The notes under the pieces were generated by a model. That model made no database searches. It was not told the origin of the DNA and saw only the letters and a list, made by a program, of their open reading frames with translations. A DNA stretch of 44,151 nucleotides from the IMG/VR virus record IMGVR_UViG_3300044832_000163, positions 1-44,151 of that record; one strand, given 5' to 3'. This document shows positions 1-7,631 of this stretch, one piece after another; the stretch's first letter is position 1, and each line of letters starts with the position of its first letter. The position numbers were made by a program, and so were the translations under genes. This stretch comes from a virus.

Positions 1-127
1 CCCGCTGCCAGTCGTCGTACCTCACCCGGTAGTAGTCGACCTCACGGATCAGCAGCGGCAACACCCGGTCGCGTTCGGCCACGAAATCGGCGGCTAGGTC
101 GGCGGCCGCTTCCGGGCCGATCGTGCC
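1..127. repeat. 127-bp exact terminal direct repeat, left copy
   Basis: Bases 1-127 are identical to 44025-44151. The length equals a common maximum assembly k-mer, so this is most likely the overlap left when an assembler closes a circle, giving a 44,024-bp unit. The repeat lies inside a coding sequence that reads in frame across the join. A true terminal redundancy cannot be excluded from sequence alone. Confidence 0.95.
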
Positions 128-454
128 CTCGTTGTCGGCGAAGTTGATGAGCTCGTAGAACGGCTGGCCCGCGTACGAGTCGGGGTCGGCCCAAACCTGC
201 GACGGTTCGACACCACGCAACGCCGCCTTGCAGAGCGCCGACCGGAAGTGGCCGTACCCGCTGTACGACCCGGCGGCGAACGACCATGAGTCGCCGCTGA
301 CGGCGTAGCAGCGGCCTGCTTCCAAACCGCGGAGGGACCAGTCGAACCCGTCGAGCACGAACGCTTCGACGTGGCCGGCGTCGTAGCAGTCGTCGGTGTG
401 TTCGTGCGGGTCGGTGAGGACCGCCTTCTCCCACGCTTTGATATCGAGCCCCAT
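1..454 (-). CDS. Hypothetical protein, N-terminal part; gene continues across the contig join
   Basis: The ATG is at 454 and overlaps the TGA of the gene at 454-819 (ATGA). The frame runs to base 1 and continues from 44024 to a TGA at 43981-43983, giving 165 residues in the closed circle. The protein is mildly acidic and rich in aromatic residues, with a cluster of Trp, Tyr and Gly around residues 45-75. No domain is recognised. It sits in the early operon between the DnaJ-type zinc protein and the RusA gene, so a role in DNA metabolism or host takeover is possible but unproven. The reading frame across the join is itself evidence that the two ends are adjacent. Confidence 0.85.
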   Translation of the reverse strand, partial: MGLDIKAWEKAVLTDPHEHTDDCYDAGHVEAFVLDGFDWSLRGLEAGRCYAVSGDSWSFAAGSYSGYGHFRSALCKAALRGVEPSQVWADPDSYAGQPFYELINFADNEGTIGPEAAADLAADFVAERDRVLPLLIREVDYYRVRYDDWQR

Positions 455-819
455 CAGTGCTCTCCCCTCGTCGCTGCCTCGGGGTGGGCGAGTCCGCTGC
501 CGCCGCACGCCCCGCATGTGCCGACGAGGCCGTACTCGCCGTCGCCGTCGCACGCGCCGCACCGCTCGAACGGCACCAACCCCTCGCACCACTCAGCCGC
601 GTCCGTCAGGGCGTCTTCGACCGTCTCGCCGTAGAACAGCCAGTGGAACGTGACCCAATCGGCTTGGTGGTCGTTGCCGTACTCCTGCGTCCATTCGAGC
701 GTCAACACCCACTGCGGCGGGTCGCCCGCCTCGAAGTCGATGTGCCAGTCGCACCGTTCCGCGGACCACAGGTCGGCGAGACGGGCGCCGAGCGCCGCCG
801 AGTCTGTCGCCGCGGTCAT
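454..819 (-). CDS. Small protein with DnaJ-type CxxCxGxG zinc motifs
   Basis: A 121-residue protein. Its C-terminal part carries two CxxCxGxG motifs (Cys87-Cys90 and Cys102-Cys105) that match the repeat unit of the DnaJ cysteine-rich zinc domain, here as a single pair that could bind one zinc ion. The N-terminal 80 residues are acidic and Trp-rich and are not a J domain: there is no HPD motif. Such zinc knuckles are common in small phage early proteins and may bind nucleic acid or protein. The ATG at 819 overlaps the stop of the clamp-like gene, and its own stop overlaps the next start, so translation is probably coupled. Confidence 0.8.
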   Translation of the reverse strand: MTAATDSAALGARLADLWSAERCDWHIDFEAGDPPQWVLTLEWTQEYGNDHQADWVTFHWLFYGETVEDALTDAAEWCEGLVPFERCGACDGDGEYGLVGTCGACGGSGLAHPEAATRGEH

Positions 820-1493
820 GCGGCTTCTTCCTCGCGCAACTCGCGGGCCAACTGCGGCATGACCAAACCGCGGACCGTCGTATCCGCCAGCTCGACCTTC
901 GCCGGCTTGTCATGCCCGCTCCAATGCCAGATCAGCGACGAACCGCCCAACTTCCCGAGCTTCGACAGCCGCCCCAAAATTTCGGGGTTCAACGCGACAG
1001 CGGTCGTCCGCTTCTCGACGAACCCGTCGACCAGATGCCGCCAGTTCGGGTACTCGCCCTCGCAGCAGCGGAGCATCAGCTTCTCGTGGTCGGGATAGTC
1101 GAGCGTCACCCACGTCGCGGCCATTCCGGCGAACGCGCCGTCCTCGTCGTGGGCGGACACGTTCATGCGGACGCTGACCGTTTCGGCGTCCTCGCCGCTG
1201 GTCAACTTGTGGAGGTAGCCCATGAACTGCCGGGCCCGCCCGTCCGGGTCCATCGCGACGGCAGCGGAGACGGGCGCGTCGTCCAATGCTGGTTCGGTAG
1301 CGTACTCGTCGTCTTCGGTCGGCACCCACGCGGTGAGGAGCATGTAGGTGTCGGTCGCGGCGAGGCGGACGCCTTCGGGGAACGTTTCGACGAGGATGGT
1401 GCTGTGCAGGATGGGCCGGTTCTTGTCGGGCTGGCTGGCTTGCGCGACGGCGAGCCATGAGGTTGCGAGCGTCTTGGCGTCGTATGCGGTCAT
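816..1493 (-). CDS. DNA polymerase III beta-like sliding clamp (phage-encoded)
   Basis: A 225-residue protein with features of bacterial beta clamps: an RLAATDTYML segment at 43-52 resembling the LxATD motif, EGEYPNWRHLV at 145-155 resembling the EGxYPDYRxL motif, LNPEILGRLSKL at 168-179, and a C-terminal GLVMP at 209-213 resembling the VMPMR terminus. Cellular clamps have about 370 residues and three repeats of the fold, so this protein is shorter and may have only two. It would tether polymerase or recombination enzymes to DNA. The ATG at 1493 is preferred over an upstream in-frame start because it follows an AAGGGAG ribosome site and overlaps the upstream TGA. It lies next to Bet and exonuclease genes. 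Confidence 0.75.
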   Translation of the reverse strand: MTAYDAKTLATSWLAVAQASQPDKNRPILHSTILVETFPEGVRLAATDTYMLLTAWVPTEDDEYATEPALDDAPVSAAVAMDPDGRARQFMGYLHKLTSGEDAETVSVRMNVSAHDEDGAFAGMAATWVTLDYPDHEKLMLRCCEGEYPNWRHLVDGFVEKRTTAVALNPEILGRLSKLGKLGGSSLIWHWSGHDKPAKVELADTTVRGLVMPQLARELREEEAA

Positions 1494-1747
1494 CGGGAAC
1501 TCCCTTGTCGCTCTCGGTGTCGGGCAACCTCGCAGCCCTTCGCGGTCAACACCCATCGCGAAGGGCGACTATCGGCAACCGTCGCGACCCACGGGTCGGT
1601 TCGGTAGTCCTTCATGACAAGGAGGTTGTTGCGAACCGTCGAATCGGCGCGGCCCGTCGTCATCCTCAACTGAAAGACGGTCATGCCCTTGCTCTGGCCG
1701 TGCAGCAGCGAGACGAGAATGGCGTCCTGCGGATCAACCGCGGTCAT
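1490..1747 (-). CDS. Small winged-helix-like DNA-binding protein
   Basis: An 85-residue basic protein. Residues 5-60 look like a winged helix: a helix with ILVSLLHGQ, then [24 protein letters not shown] resembling a recognition helix pair, then a wing-like segment ending in [12 protein letters not shown], as seen at the end of MarR or ArsR-type wings. The ATG at 1747 overlaps the Bet stop, and its stop overlaps the clamp start. A regulatory or replication-accessory role is an inference. Confidence 0.65.
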   Translation of the reverse strand: MTAVDPQDAILVSLLHGQSKGMTVFQLRMTTGRADSTVRNNLLVMKDYRTDPWVATVADSRPSRWVLTAKGCEVARHRERQGSSR

Positions 1748-2757
1748 CGGGTGGCCCCCTCGGTCTGCGAAACAGGATCGGCCGGCGGCGGATCGTTGTC
1801 CCCGCCCGGGTCGACGTCGCCGAACGTGGCATCGACCTCGGCGATCGCCTTGTCCAAGATCACGGCGTGGTCATAGGTGAACTCGGGGCCGAGCACGTTC
1901 GGCACCCGACCGCGGACCTTCTCCGTCACCGCCATCTGCATCTCCGGCGACAACGCCCCGACGCGGGCCTTCAACGCTTGTCGCTCCAACTGCGTCGGCC
2001 GGTCCTCGGGCGGCGGTGGCTGGAACTCGCGAGCCGTAGCCTCCGTCGCAGCGCCGCTCGGCGGTGGGCGCCGACGCGTCGACTTGACCTCGCCAGTCTC
2101 CGTGTCGACAGACGACGGGGCCGGCGCACGCCGCGGCGCTGGCGCTGGGTTCTCATTGTCGGCCTGGCCCATTTCGTCGGCCGTGTACAGCCCTGACAAC
2201 TCCTGCGGGAACGCCTTGCGGAGCGCCAACGCCTCGGCACACTTGGCGAGCTGGTTGTCCGGCATCTGCGCCCAAATCTTTCGGAAGCTGCCGTCCTTCT
2301 TCGTCTGCGCGTACGACGTCCAGCGGGCCACGCCGGTGAAGGTGGCGATCTCGCCGTTGGGAATGATCTTCTTCACCACGACCCGGGCGGCGGCGGGCGG
2401 CGCCTCCTCGAGCCACACGTCACGCCATTCGCCACCGGGCCCGCACCAGTAGGGGCCGTCCTGGCCGGCGTAGCGGTTCGACCGCTCAGCGATCAGGCGG
2501 AACCCGTCGATCGACGTTTGGATGCCCATGACCTCGCGTCGTTCGTCGGGATCCCACCGCTTGATGGCGTAGATCTGGCGGGCGAACGGGTCGAGGTTGG
2601 TCCGGTTGCACTGCTGCACGAACAGCGCCAGCTCGTCGTCAGTGGAGCCTTTGGCGATGGTCCGTTTGATGAGCGAAACCTGTTCGTCGGTCAACTGGTT
2701 GTGGCCGGCCAGCGCCACGCCGCCGTTGGACTGTTCGACCTTTTCGAGTGCGGTCAT
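1744..2757 (-). CDS. bet: Phage recombination protein Bet (single-strand annealing protein)
   Basis: A 337-residue protein of the Bet/RecT-like annealing family. Residues 25-200 carry the family pattern: [35 protein letters not shown], then [17 protein letters not shown] followed by YAGQDGPYW, and later [20 protein letters not shown]. These proteins anneal complementary single strands coated on DNA made by a partner 5'-3' exonuclease. From about residue 215 the chain becomes a Pro/Arg/Glu-rich linker and a short helical tail. The ATG at 2757 is chosen because it overlaps the stop of the exonuclease gene; the frame upstream is only the antisense-like shadow of that gene. Confidence 0.92.
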   Translation of the reverse strand: MTALEKVEQSNGGVALAGHNQLTDEQVSLIKRTIAKGSTDDELALFVQQCNRTNLDPFARQIYAIKRWDPDERREVMGIQTSIDGFRLIAERSNRYAGQDGPYWCGPGGEWRDVWLEEAPPAAARVVVKKIIPNGEIATFTGVARWTSYAQTKKDGSFRKIWAQMPDNQLAKCAEALALRKAFPQELSGLYTADEMGQADNENPAPAPRRAPAPSSVDTETGEVKSTRRRPPPSGAATEATAREFQPPPPEDRPTQLERQALKARVGALSPEMQMAVTEKVRGRVPNVLGPEFTYDHAVILDKAIAEVDATFGDVDPGGDNDPPPADPVSQTEGATR

Positions 2758-3548
2758 GACGCGATTGCCCCTTGTCGTTGTGGTGCGGCGAGCGGTGCGG
2801 GCGGCCAGCCGTTGTCCCCGGACCATTTCGACCAGACGGACCAGACGCGGCGGCAGGCGAGGAAGAAGTCCCACTCGGCGCGGCCCGCGGCGACTTCTAT
2901 GAGCGCATAGGTTCCGTCGTCGTGGAGGTGCAGCACGGCGGCACCGTCGACCTTCGGGGTCGGCTGCGAATCGACGAGTGCTCCGGACTCGTCGTAGACG
3001 CCCATCGTCGGCGCGTGCCGGTAGGCGGCGAGCTGCGCTTTGACTTCTGGCCACACTCGGTCGCCGGTCTTGTAGTCGATGAGCAGCGTTCTGCTGTCGG
3101 CGACGGTGGCGATCAGGTCGAAGCTGCCGCCGTACCCAAGATCGGGGTGGTCGTAGAACACGGAGCGTTCGGCTTCGACGATGACGGGCCGCCAGTCGAG
3201 ATAGAACCGTTCGAGGGCGTCCATGTACGGATCGCAGCGCGGCGGGCAGTCGACGGCGCGGCCTTGTGCCCAGCCGAGAGCGAGGTCGTGGACGAGCGTC
3301 CCGACGTTGGCCTTGTCGTTCCACACGCCTTTGTGGTGCTTGCGGAGCCGTTCGTATGCGTCGGGCGGGGCGAGGTCGAGCCATTCGTCTTGGTGGTGGA
3401 TGGCGAACAGCGCGGTTTCTTTGGCTGCGCCCCATGGGAGGCCGGGTTTGTCGAGCACGCCGAGCACTGCGGTCACGGACGGGGCGGTGTGTTTGCCGCC
3501 GAGCTTGGTGGCGTAGCGGCCGTTCTTGCGGCCAGCGGGCGCGGTCAT
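2754..3548 (-). CDS. PD-(D/E)XK (RecB/Cas4-like) exonuclease, partner of Bet
   Basis: A 264-residue nuclease. The motifs are in the expected order: GTLVH at 83-87, GGSFD at 140-144, IDYKTG at 157-162 with the catalytic D and K, and QLAAY at 172-176. This is the layout of PDDEXK_1/RecB-type phage exonucleases that resect double-stranded ends. It is translationally coupled to bet (ATGA overlap at 2754-2757), making a Red-like recombination pair used for replication, repair and genome exchange. The ATG at 3548 overlaps the stop of the upstream gene. Confidence 0.9.
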   Translation of the reverse strand: MTAPAGRKNGRYATKLGGKHTAPSVTAVLGVLDKPGLPWGAAKETALFAIHHQDEWLDLAPPDAYERLRKHHKGVWNDKANVGTLVHDLALGWAQGRAVDCPPRCDPYMDALERFYLDWRPVIVEAERSVFYDHPDLGYGGSFDLIATVADSRTLLIDYKTGDRVWPEVKAQLAAYRHAPTMGVYDESGALVDSQPTPKVDGAAVLHLHDDGTYALIEVAAGRAEWDFFLACRRVWSVWSKWSGDNGWPPAPLAAPQRQGAIAS

Positions 3549-3781
3549 GTTCCCGCTCCTCGGTAGACGGGTCGGCCGCCTTCGATGGTGGCGACGGTGG
3601 CGCCGTCAATGTCGCCGACAGCCCACTCCACGAGCTGGACCACGGCGTCAACCAAACCGTCCGTCTGGTCGGGTAGCCGGCCGGTGCGGGCCAGGTGAGT
3701 TTGCTGGTAGTGGCGTTCGACGGCGCCGCTGTCGGTGATGTCGAGGTCGACGCCGACACACACACGAACCGGCGTCGTCAT
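3545..3781 (-). CDS. Hypothetical early protein
   Basis: 78 residues, acidic, with a [23 protein letters not shown] segment near the start. No family is recognised. The start and stop overlap the neighbouring genes by 4 nt, so it belongs to the same translationally coupled early operon as the recombination genes. Confidence 0.7.
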   Translation of the reverse strand: MTTPVRVCVGVDLDITDSGAVERHYQQTHLARTGRLPDQTDGLVDAVVQLVEWAVGDIDGATVATIEGGRPVYRGAGT

Positions 3782-3990
3782 GCGACCGGCTCGGTGTCAA
3801 GGGCGGTGTTCAGTGCGGCGAGGATGAGGACCGCGTCGGGTCGGCATCCGATGACAGCGATACGCGTACCGTCGGCTTCGACGAGGTCGAACGCCTCCCG
3901 CATCCCAGGGAGCGAGCATGGTTCGATACGGAGCGGCCGGTCCCATCCAGCGGCATTGGTCGCGTTGACGAGCCGGGCGAAGTCGCTCAC
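3778..3990 (-). CDS. Hypothetical early protein
   Basis: 70 residues from a GTG at 3990 that overlaps the upstream stop (GTGA). A longer in-frame ATG version exists, but its extra N-terminus is Arg/Cys-rich and looks like non-coding sequence. The C-terminal half (RIAVIGCRPDAVLILAALN) resembles a small alpha/beta fold. Function unknown. Confidence 0.65.
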   Translation of the reverse strand: MSDFARLVNATNAAGWDRPLRIEPCSLPGMREAFDLVEADGTRIAVIGCRPDAVLILAALNTALDTEPVA

Positions 3991-4172
3991 GCGACACCGC
4001 CGAGTCTCGTGACGTAGCAGCCGCTGTGGACAGGGTCGCCCCACTCGTCGCGGATGATTTCCCCAGCCTGCGACTCGCCCTCATCGCCGCCACAATCCGT
4101 GCAGGCGGCGATGCGGGGAGCGGTCGCGGACGGGTCGTCCCAGCCGATCAACGTCAACCCGTCGACTATCAC
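3987..4172 (-). CDS. Hypothetical small protein with CxxC motif
   Basis: 61 residues from a GTG at 4172 placed by the GTGA overlap with the upstream gene. It contains CTDCGGDEGES and a later single Cys, which could form a partial zinc site. Function unknown. The start is uncertain because there is no clear ribosome site. Confidence 0.55.
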   Translation of the reverse strand: MIVDGLTLIGWDDPSATAPRIAACTDCGGDEGESQAGEIIRDEWGDPVHSGCYVTRLGGVA

Positions 4173-4630
4173 GAGACCGGCCACCAGCAGTCGGCGGCCG
4201 CGGTGCCCAGCTCGATCGCGTCGCGTTCCCATTGGCGGACGGTCGGGTCGGCACCGTCGAGCTGGTTGTACCGGCCCATCGGCTTGCCGTCCCACAAGTC
4301 GACGAAGCCGAGCATCTCGTACGTCCAGCGGGCGTAGGTGTAGTTGAACGTGGTCGCCTCGCCGGGGTGCGCCTCAGCGGCGTGAGCCTTAGCCCACCCC
4401 GTTCCTATGCCCTTCTCCCCGCACCACGGCGCCACGCCAGCGCGGCTCCGAGACGCCATCCATGTATTGCAGGTGAGCGCCTGTTGCCGTTCCCTGATCT
4501 CGCGGCGGTAGGCCGGGTCGCCCCACTTCTCCCACGCTTGGGCGACGGGCGTGTCCCAGCGGACGAGGTCGCATTCGGGCGGCCAGAACATCGTCCCGTT
4601 GTCGCTGGCGTACATCGCCGCGCCGGTCAC
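4169..4630 (-). CDS. Hypothetical early protein, Trp-rich
   Basis: 153 residues, GTG start at 4630 overlapping the preceding stop. The protein has many Trp residues and ends in DCWWPVS. It shows no recognisable motif, membrane segment or signal peptide. It is part of the coupled early operon. Confidence 0.7.
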   Translation of the reverse strand: MTGAAMYASDNGTMFWPPECDLVRWDTPVAQAWEKWGDPAYRREIRERQQALTCNTWMASRSRAGVAPWCGEKGIGTGWAKAHAAEAHPGEATTFNYTYARWTYEMLGFVDLWDGKPMGRYNQLDGADPTVRQWERDAIELGTAAADCWWPVS

Positions 4631-5010
4631 GTTGTTGTCCCGGTGGCGAGTGTTTGCATGGCGGCGTTGTCGTCACGCACCGGCCGGCCCGCGATCGCGG
4701 CGAGCAGACCGGGAGCGACGGTCGGCATGGCCGGTTCCGGTTTCACGATGACGCTCTCGGGGAGATGCATCGTCAACCTCACGGCGCCCGCGAACAGTCG
4801 GACGACGTCCACGCTGCCCGGGGTGTTGGTGGAGAGTTCGGCGGGCGCCAGTTCGGCGGCGACCGCGATGGTGGCCTCGGCGTCGAAGCCATGCGGCAAC
4901 CAGATACTGGTCGACGAGTACATAGGTGCCGGCAGGTTCGGGTGTTGCTCGATGAACGCGGCGAGTTGCCGCAGTCCTCGGATGACGTCGTTTCGTGCGG
5001 TGGCGGTCAT
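4627..5010 (-). CDS. Hypothetical early protein
   Basis: 127 residues. The N-terminal pattern (NDVIRGLRQLAAFIEQHPNLPAP) is of a kind often seen in small proteins of actinobacterial phages and their hosts, followed by a mixed alpha/beta stretch. No function is known to me. It begins 15 nt after the end of the frameshifted methyltransferase reading frame, behind AGGGGGGC acting as ribosome site. Confidence 0.7.
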   Translation of the reverse strand: MTATARNDVIRGLRQLAAFIEQHPNLPAPMYSSTSIWLPHGFDAEATIAVAAELAPAELSTNTPGSVDVVRLFAGAVRLTMHLPESVIVKPEPAMPTVAPGLLAAIAGRPVRDDNAAMQTLATGTTT

Positions 5011-5025
5011 GTGCCCCCCTAGTCG

Positions 5026-5316
5026 TTAGCGGTTGTTGGTGCCGGTGGGGCGGGGGGCGGCCACGGCCGCTGGTCCCCCACGCCCGCCGGGGTGTTGCTG
5101 TCGTGTCGGGTCCGTCTCGGGGTAGCGGCGGCCACCGTCGCGGCTGGTGGCGCCGGCCGCAGAATCAACCGTGGCTGCTGCGGGCATCCCTTCCGCACGC
5201 CGCCCTTCGACGACGGACCCTCTGTTGGGAATCTCAATGGCGGCCAGCAGGTGGCCGCCGATCCACTCGGTGAAAGCCGGCGGGATCGCCTGCGCTACTT
5301 CCTTCTGCGTCATCCC
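5026..5316 (-). pseudogene. Out-of-frame C-terminal part of the C5 methyltransferase
   Basis: In the frame shifted by one base, MTQKEVAQAIPPAFTEWIGGHLL follows directly on from DAMGCPW of the catalytic part. The QAIPPxxTExIG pattern is the conserved C-terminal element of C5 methyltransferases, so this is the missing end of the gene at 5234-5860. A Gly/Pro/Arg-rich tail follows. The cause may be a real frameshift, a read error in a G run, or ribosomal slippage. Confidence 0.8.
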
Positions 5317-5860
5317 ACGGGCAGCCCATGGCGTCGGGCATCCGCGTCGCCCGTTCCCACGTCGACACCCGACCTCGGTCGCCAATGTGACGACCCGGCG
5401 AGATGGTCTTGTCATGCCGCTGGTGCGGCGGCGCCATGATGAGAACCGACGACCCGAAACGACGGTGCCGGTACAACGGCAACCCAAACGTCTGTCCGCA
5501 CAACACCGTCGAGTACGGCATGGGCGCGTCCTCGACGTTCTCGATCACCCAAGGCACCCCGGCCGTTTCGAGGGCCGTCCGTACCGGCTCGATCAGCAGC
5601 GGATACGAGTTGCCTTTGAGCCACGGCAGGTGCCGCATCCGTGAATAGCCCTGGCAAGGTGGGCTGGCGTGGATGGCGTCGAAGCTCTGCACGAACCCCT
5701 CGTCGAGTAGCACGTCGAGCGCGTCGTCCTGGATAAAGCGGAACGGGTAGTGCGGCTGTGGCTTGATGTCGACGCCGATGACCTCGAACCCGGCGCGGTC
5801 ATAGCCCATCGCGGCTCCACCGGCGCCGCAGAACAGATCGAGCAGCCGAGGACGGGTCAT
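5234..5860 (-). CDS. C5 cytosine DNA methyltransferase, catalytic part (frameshifted near its C-terminus)
   Basis: 208 residues as read. It carries the C5 methyltransferase motifs: I (DLFCGAGG, 8-15), IV with the catalytic Cys69 (SPPCQ, 66-70), VI (ENV, 108-110) and VIII-like RHRRF (131-135). The enzyme would methylate cosine-ring carbon 5 of cytosine using S-adenosylmethionine, probably to protect phage DNA from host restriction; no restriction enzyme is nearby. After DAMGCPW (176-182) the frame leaves the expected sequence: the usual C-terminal motif IX/X appears in another frame from 5026 to about 5316. Removing one G of the GGG at 5314-5316 would restore a 277-residue protein. The ATG at 5860 overlaps the upstream stop. 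Confidence 0.88.
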   Translation of the reverse strand: MTRPRLLDLFCGAGGAAMGYDRAGFEVIGVDIKPQPHYPFRFIQDDALDVLLDEGFVQSFDAIHASPPCQGYSRMRHLPWLKGNSYPLLIEPVRTALETAGVPWVIENVEDAPMPYSTVLCGQTFGLPLYRHRRFGSSVLIMAPPHQRHDKTISPGRHIGDRGRVSTWERATRMPDAMGCPWDDAEGSSAGDPAGFHRVDRRPPAGRH

Positions 5861-6156
5861 GCCGCGTCGTCCGGTGTGGGTGGGGCGGCCGGCCGGTCGA
5901 GTGCGGCCTCGGACAGCCGGACGGCCCCGAAACCGGCCGAGCGTGCAGGGGAACGGGGGGCGGACCCATCCTGCACGTCGGCCGGCATCGCCGCCGTCAG
6001 ACAGTCGAAGAACGGGACACGCGCCCGGCACGAACACACGCACGGCCGGCCCGAACGGGTCGTGCCGAGACACCGCCAACCGTGTTGCATTAGCCAACAC
6101 GCCGAACACACGGCGTCGATGTCGTCGCGCACGTTCAAGCGGTCGGCGGCGCTCAT
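5857..6156 (-). CDS. Hypothetical Cys-rich protein
   Basis: 99 residues. The N-terminal half has Cys residues arranged as VCSACWLMQHGWRCLG and RPCVCSCRARVPFFDC, a probable zinc-binding knuckle. The C-terminal half is Ala/Pro-rich and probably disordered. It overlaps both neighbours by 4 nt. Function unknown. Confidence 0.7.
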   Translation of the reverse strand: MSAADRLNVRDDIDAVCSACWLMQHGWRCLGTTRSGRPCVCSCRARVPFFDCLTAAMPADVQDGSAPRSPARSAGFGAVRLSEAALDRPAAPPTPDDAA

Positions 6157-6389
6157 GAGGCGACCTCGGCGCGGGCCACACGCCGCAACGATCGGAAGCC
6201 AGCCGCGACCAGCAGGTCATCTTTGACCAGATGGTTCTGGCGGCACATGAACACCGCCCACTGGATCTGCCGCATGTTCAGCAACCGAGGCGCGTATGAA
6301 AGCCCACGTCGACGTTTGCCGGACAGAATGTGGCGGTTGGCCGCTTGGAGAATCTTGCGGCGCGCATCGGCCCTCGTGTCGCCGCTCAC
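6153..6389 (-). CDS. Hypothetical basic early protein
   Basis: 78 residues from GTG 6389 (GTGA overlap with the upstream gene). It is Arg-rich and mostly helical, with RADARRKILQAANRHIL and a C-terminal LRRVARAEVAS. Nucleic-acid binding is plausible. No family recognised. A longer ATG start exists, but its extension is Pro/Gly/Arg-rich and unconvincing. Confidence 0.6.
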   Translation of the reverse strand: MSGDTRADARRKILQAANRHILSGKRRRGLSYAPRLLNMRQIQWAVFMCRQNHLVKDDLLVAAGFRSLRRVARAEVAS

Positions 6390-6640
6390 GAGGCTGCCTC
6401 GGCCGGCAGGCGGAACAGGTTCGCGGCCGGGTCGATCACATCCGGCAGGTAGTGGCACAACTCGGCCCACTCGAGCCGCATCGGTTCCATGTGGATGTAA
6501 GGCCGATGGTCGGTCTGCGTGTACTCGGCCACGTGCTCGCTGTACGCGCGGACCGCCTCGACCTCATCGGCGACAACCGCGAACAGCAAGCACCCACCAC
6601 CGATCGTGCAGAACAGGGCGAACTGGCGGTCGCCGCTCAT
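6386..6640 (-). CDS. Hypothetical early protein
   Basis: 84 residues beginning MSGDRQFALFCTIGGG, with a small hydrophobic core (LLFAVVADEVEAVRAY). It looks like a small alpha/beta protein. Coupled by 4-nt overlaps on both sides. Function unknown. Confidence 0.7.
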   Translation of the reverse strand: MSGDRQFALFCTIGGGCLLFAVVADEVEAVRAYSEHVAEYTQTDHRPYIHMEPMRLEWAELCHYLPDVIDPAANLFRLPAEAAS

Positions 6641-6846
6641 CGTGCCCGCCGATAGCGACGACGGGCCGGCCGGTAACGGCGGGCCACGGCGACAACCTCG
6701 GCGCCGTGCTCGGCTTCGAGGCGGTAGTCGAGCCGATCCGAGTAGGCGGCAACGTCGCGGCAGTCACAGCCGCAACCGGCGTGGCCGGTGCAGTGCTTCC
6801 CGGCGCGGCAGTCGTGGCACGCGTGGGACGGGACGTAGCGGCTCAC
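6637..6846 (-). CDS. Small Cys-rich zinc-binding-like protein
   Basis: 69 residues, GTG start at 6846. The first 32 residues hold six Cys and two His (CHDC, KHCTGHAGCGCDC), a dense metal-binding arrangement, and the tail is very Arg-rich. DNA or RNA binding is possible. Function unknown. Confidence 0.65.
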   Translation of the reverse strand: MSRYVPSHACHDCRAGKHCTGHAGCGCDCRDVAAYSDRLDYRLEAEHGAEVVAVARRYRPARRRYRRAR

Positions 6847-7031
6847 GCGACGCTCGTCTCGTCATGCGCTCCGGTCGTCTCGTTGTGGTGGGCGAGCCAT
6901 GCCTGCCACCCTTCGCCGAACGTCGCCGTCAACCGGCCAGGCCAGCCGCACGAACACGCGACCCGGCAACGAGACCGGACACGGAACGCGTCGGGCGCGT
7001 GCTCGCGCTCAGCGATGCGGGCCGCGGTCAT
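6843..7031 (-). CDS. Small Cys-containing hypothetical protein
   Basis: 62 residues from ATG 7031, placed by the overlap with the upstream stop. It has a CRVACSCGWPG knuckle and a His-rich end (AWLAHHNETTGAHDE). It resembles the short zinc-finger-like proteins common in actinophage early operons. Function unknown. Confidence 0.65.
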   Translation of the reverse strand: MTAARIAEREHAPDAFRVRSRCRVACSCGWPGRLTATFGEGWQAWLAHHNETTGAHDETSVA

Positions 7032-7177
7032 CCGAGGACTCGGGCCGGGAGGATGCGGTCGCCCGCCCTCCAGTTCCAGTAGTGGATGCGCTCGGTCCGA
7101 CCGTTCGGGTGTTCGACGCTGATGAAGTCGGCGACGAGGGCAGCCCACATGCCGCTGCTGAAATGGCGGGCGGTCAC
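7028..7177 (-). CDS. Small hypothetical early protein
   Basis: 49 residues from GTG 7177 (GTGA overlap). It contains VADFISVEHPNGRTERIHYWNWR, which looks like a small beta sheet. Function unknown. Confidence 0.6.
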   Translation of the reverse strand: MTARHFSSGMWAALVADFISVEHPNGRTERIHYWNWRAGDRILPARVLG

Positions 7178-7410
7178 GACGTTCCGCCTTCGAGGAACCG
7201 TTCGAGCTGGCTGCGGGTGATCCGGGTGAGCCGCCCTTGCCGCCAGCAGGCGAGCCGGCCGCGGCGAATCCACGAGTAGACGGTTTTCCGGCTGACCCGC
7301 ATGACGGCGGCGACCTCGTCGACCGTCATCACGTCTGGCAGGTCAGCCAGCGACGGGGGCGCGGGAAGGGCCGGTGCGTTGGCCGCCAGGACAGTAGACA
7401 GACGCGGCAT
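7174..7410 (-). CDS. Excisionase-like / MerR-type helix-turn-helix protein
   Basis: 78 residues. The segment from residue 28 on (VMTVDEVAAVMRVSRKTVYSW, then RRGRLACWRQGRLTRITRSQLERFL) is the HTH_17/excisionase domain pattern: a two-helix turn, a short wing with positive residues, and a closing helix. Such proteins act as recombination directionality factors or as regulators. Its place just after the early-promoter regulator and within 2 kb of the integrase suits excisionase, but this is inferred. The ATG at 7410 shares one base with the stop of the XRE gene (TGATG). Confidence 0.8.
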   Translation of the reverse strand: MPRLSTVLAANAPALPAPPSLADLPDVMTVDEVAAVMRVSRKTVYSWIRRGRLACWRQGRLTRITRSQLERFLEGGTS

Positions 7411-7631
7411 CAGGACGCCTTGGCTGCCGCGGCGGGATCGCGGATGAGGGCGCCGACCGGGCACTTGAGGGCGGCGGCCATCCGCTTGATGACGTGGGCC
7501 GTGCCGGGCTTCTTGCCCTGCTCGATCTCGGTCAGGTAGCTGGGGGCGATCCCGACCATGCCCGCGAAGGTGGCCTTCGTGTAACCGGACCTTTCACGGA
7601 TTTCGGTCAGCGCCTCGGGGTTGATCTGCAC
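7410..7631 (-). CDS. XRE-family HTH regulator (Cro-like), leaderless
   Basis: 73 residues: INPEALTEIRERSGYTKATF is followed by AGMVGIAPSYLTEIEQGKKPG, the five-helix XRE/Cro fold with the recognition helix at about 26-36. I place the start at GTG 7631. A TAACGT -10 box ends exactly 7 nt before it and a TTGAAA -35 box lies 17 bp further upstream, so the transcript should begin at the start codon. The in-frame TTG at 7667 is therefore the -35 box rather than a start. As the first gene of the left-reading lytic operon it is probably a Cro-type regulator. Confidence 0.85.
   Translation of the reverse strand: MQINPEALTEIRERSGYTKATFAGMVGIAPSYLTEIEQGKKPGTAHVIKRMAAALKCPVGALIRDPAAAAKAS

Noticed and set aside
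42-434. Minus-strand frame of 130 codons at the left end
   Set aside because: Arg-rich shadow frame; the real gene in the same region is in another frame and runs across the contig join.
2772-3566. Plus-strand open frame of 264 codons opposite the exonuclease
   Set aside because: Mirror of the exonuclease gene, which has all PD-(D/E)XK motifs.
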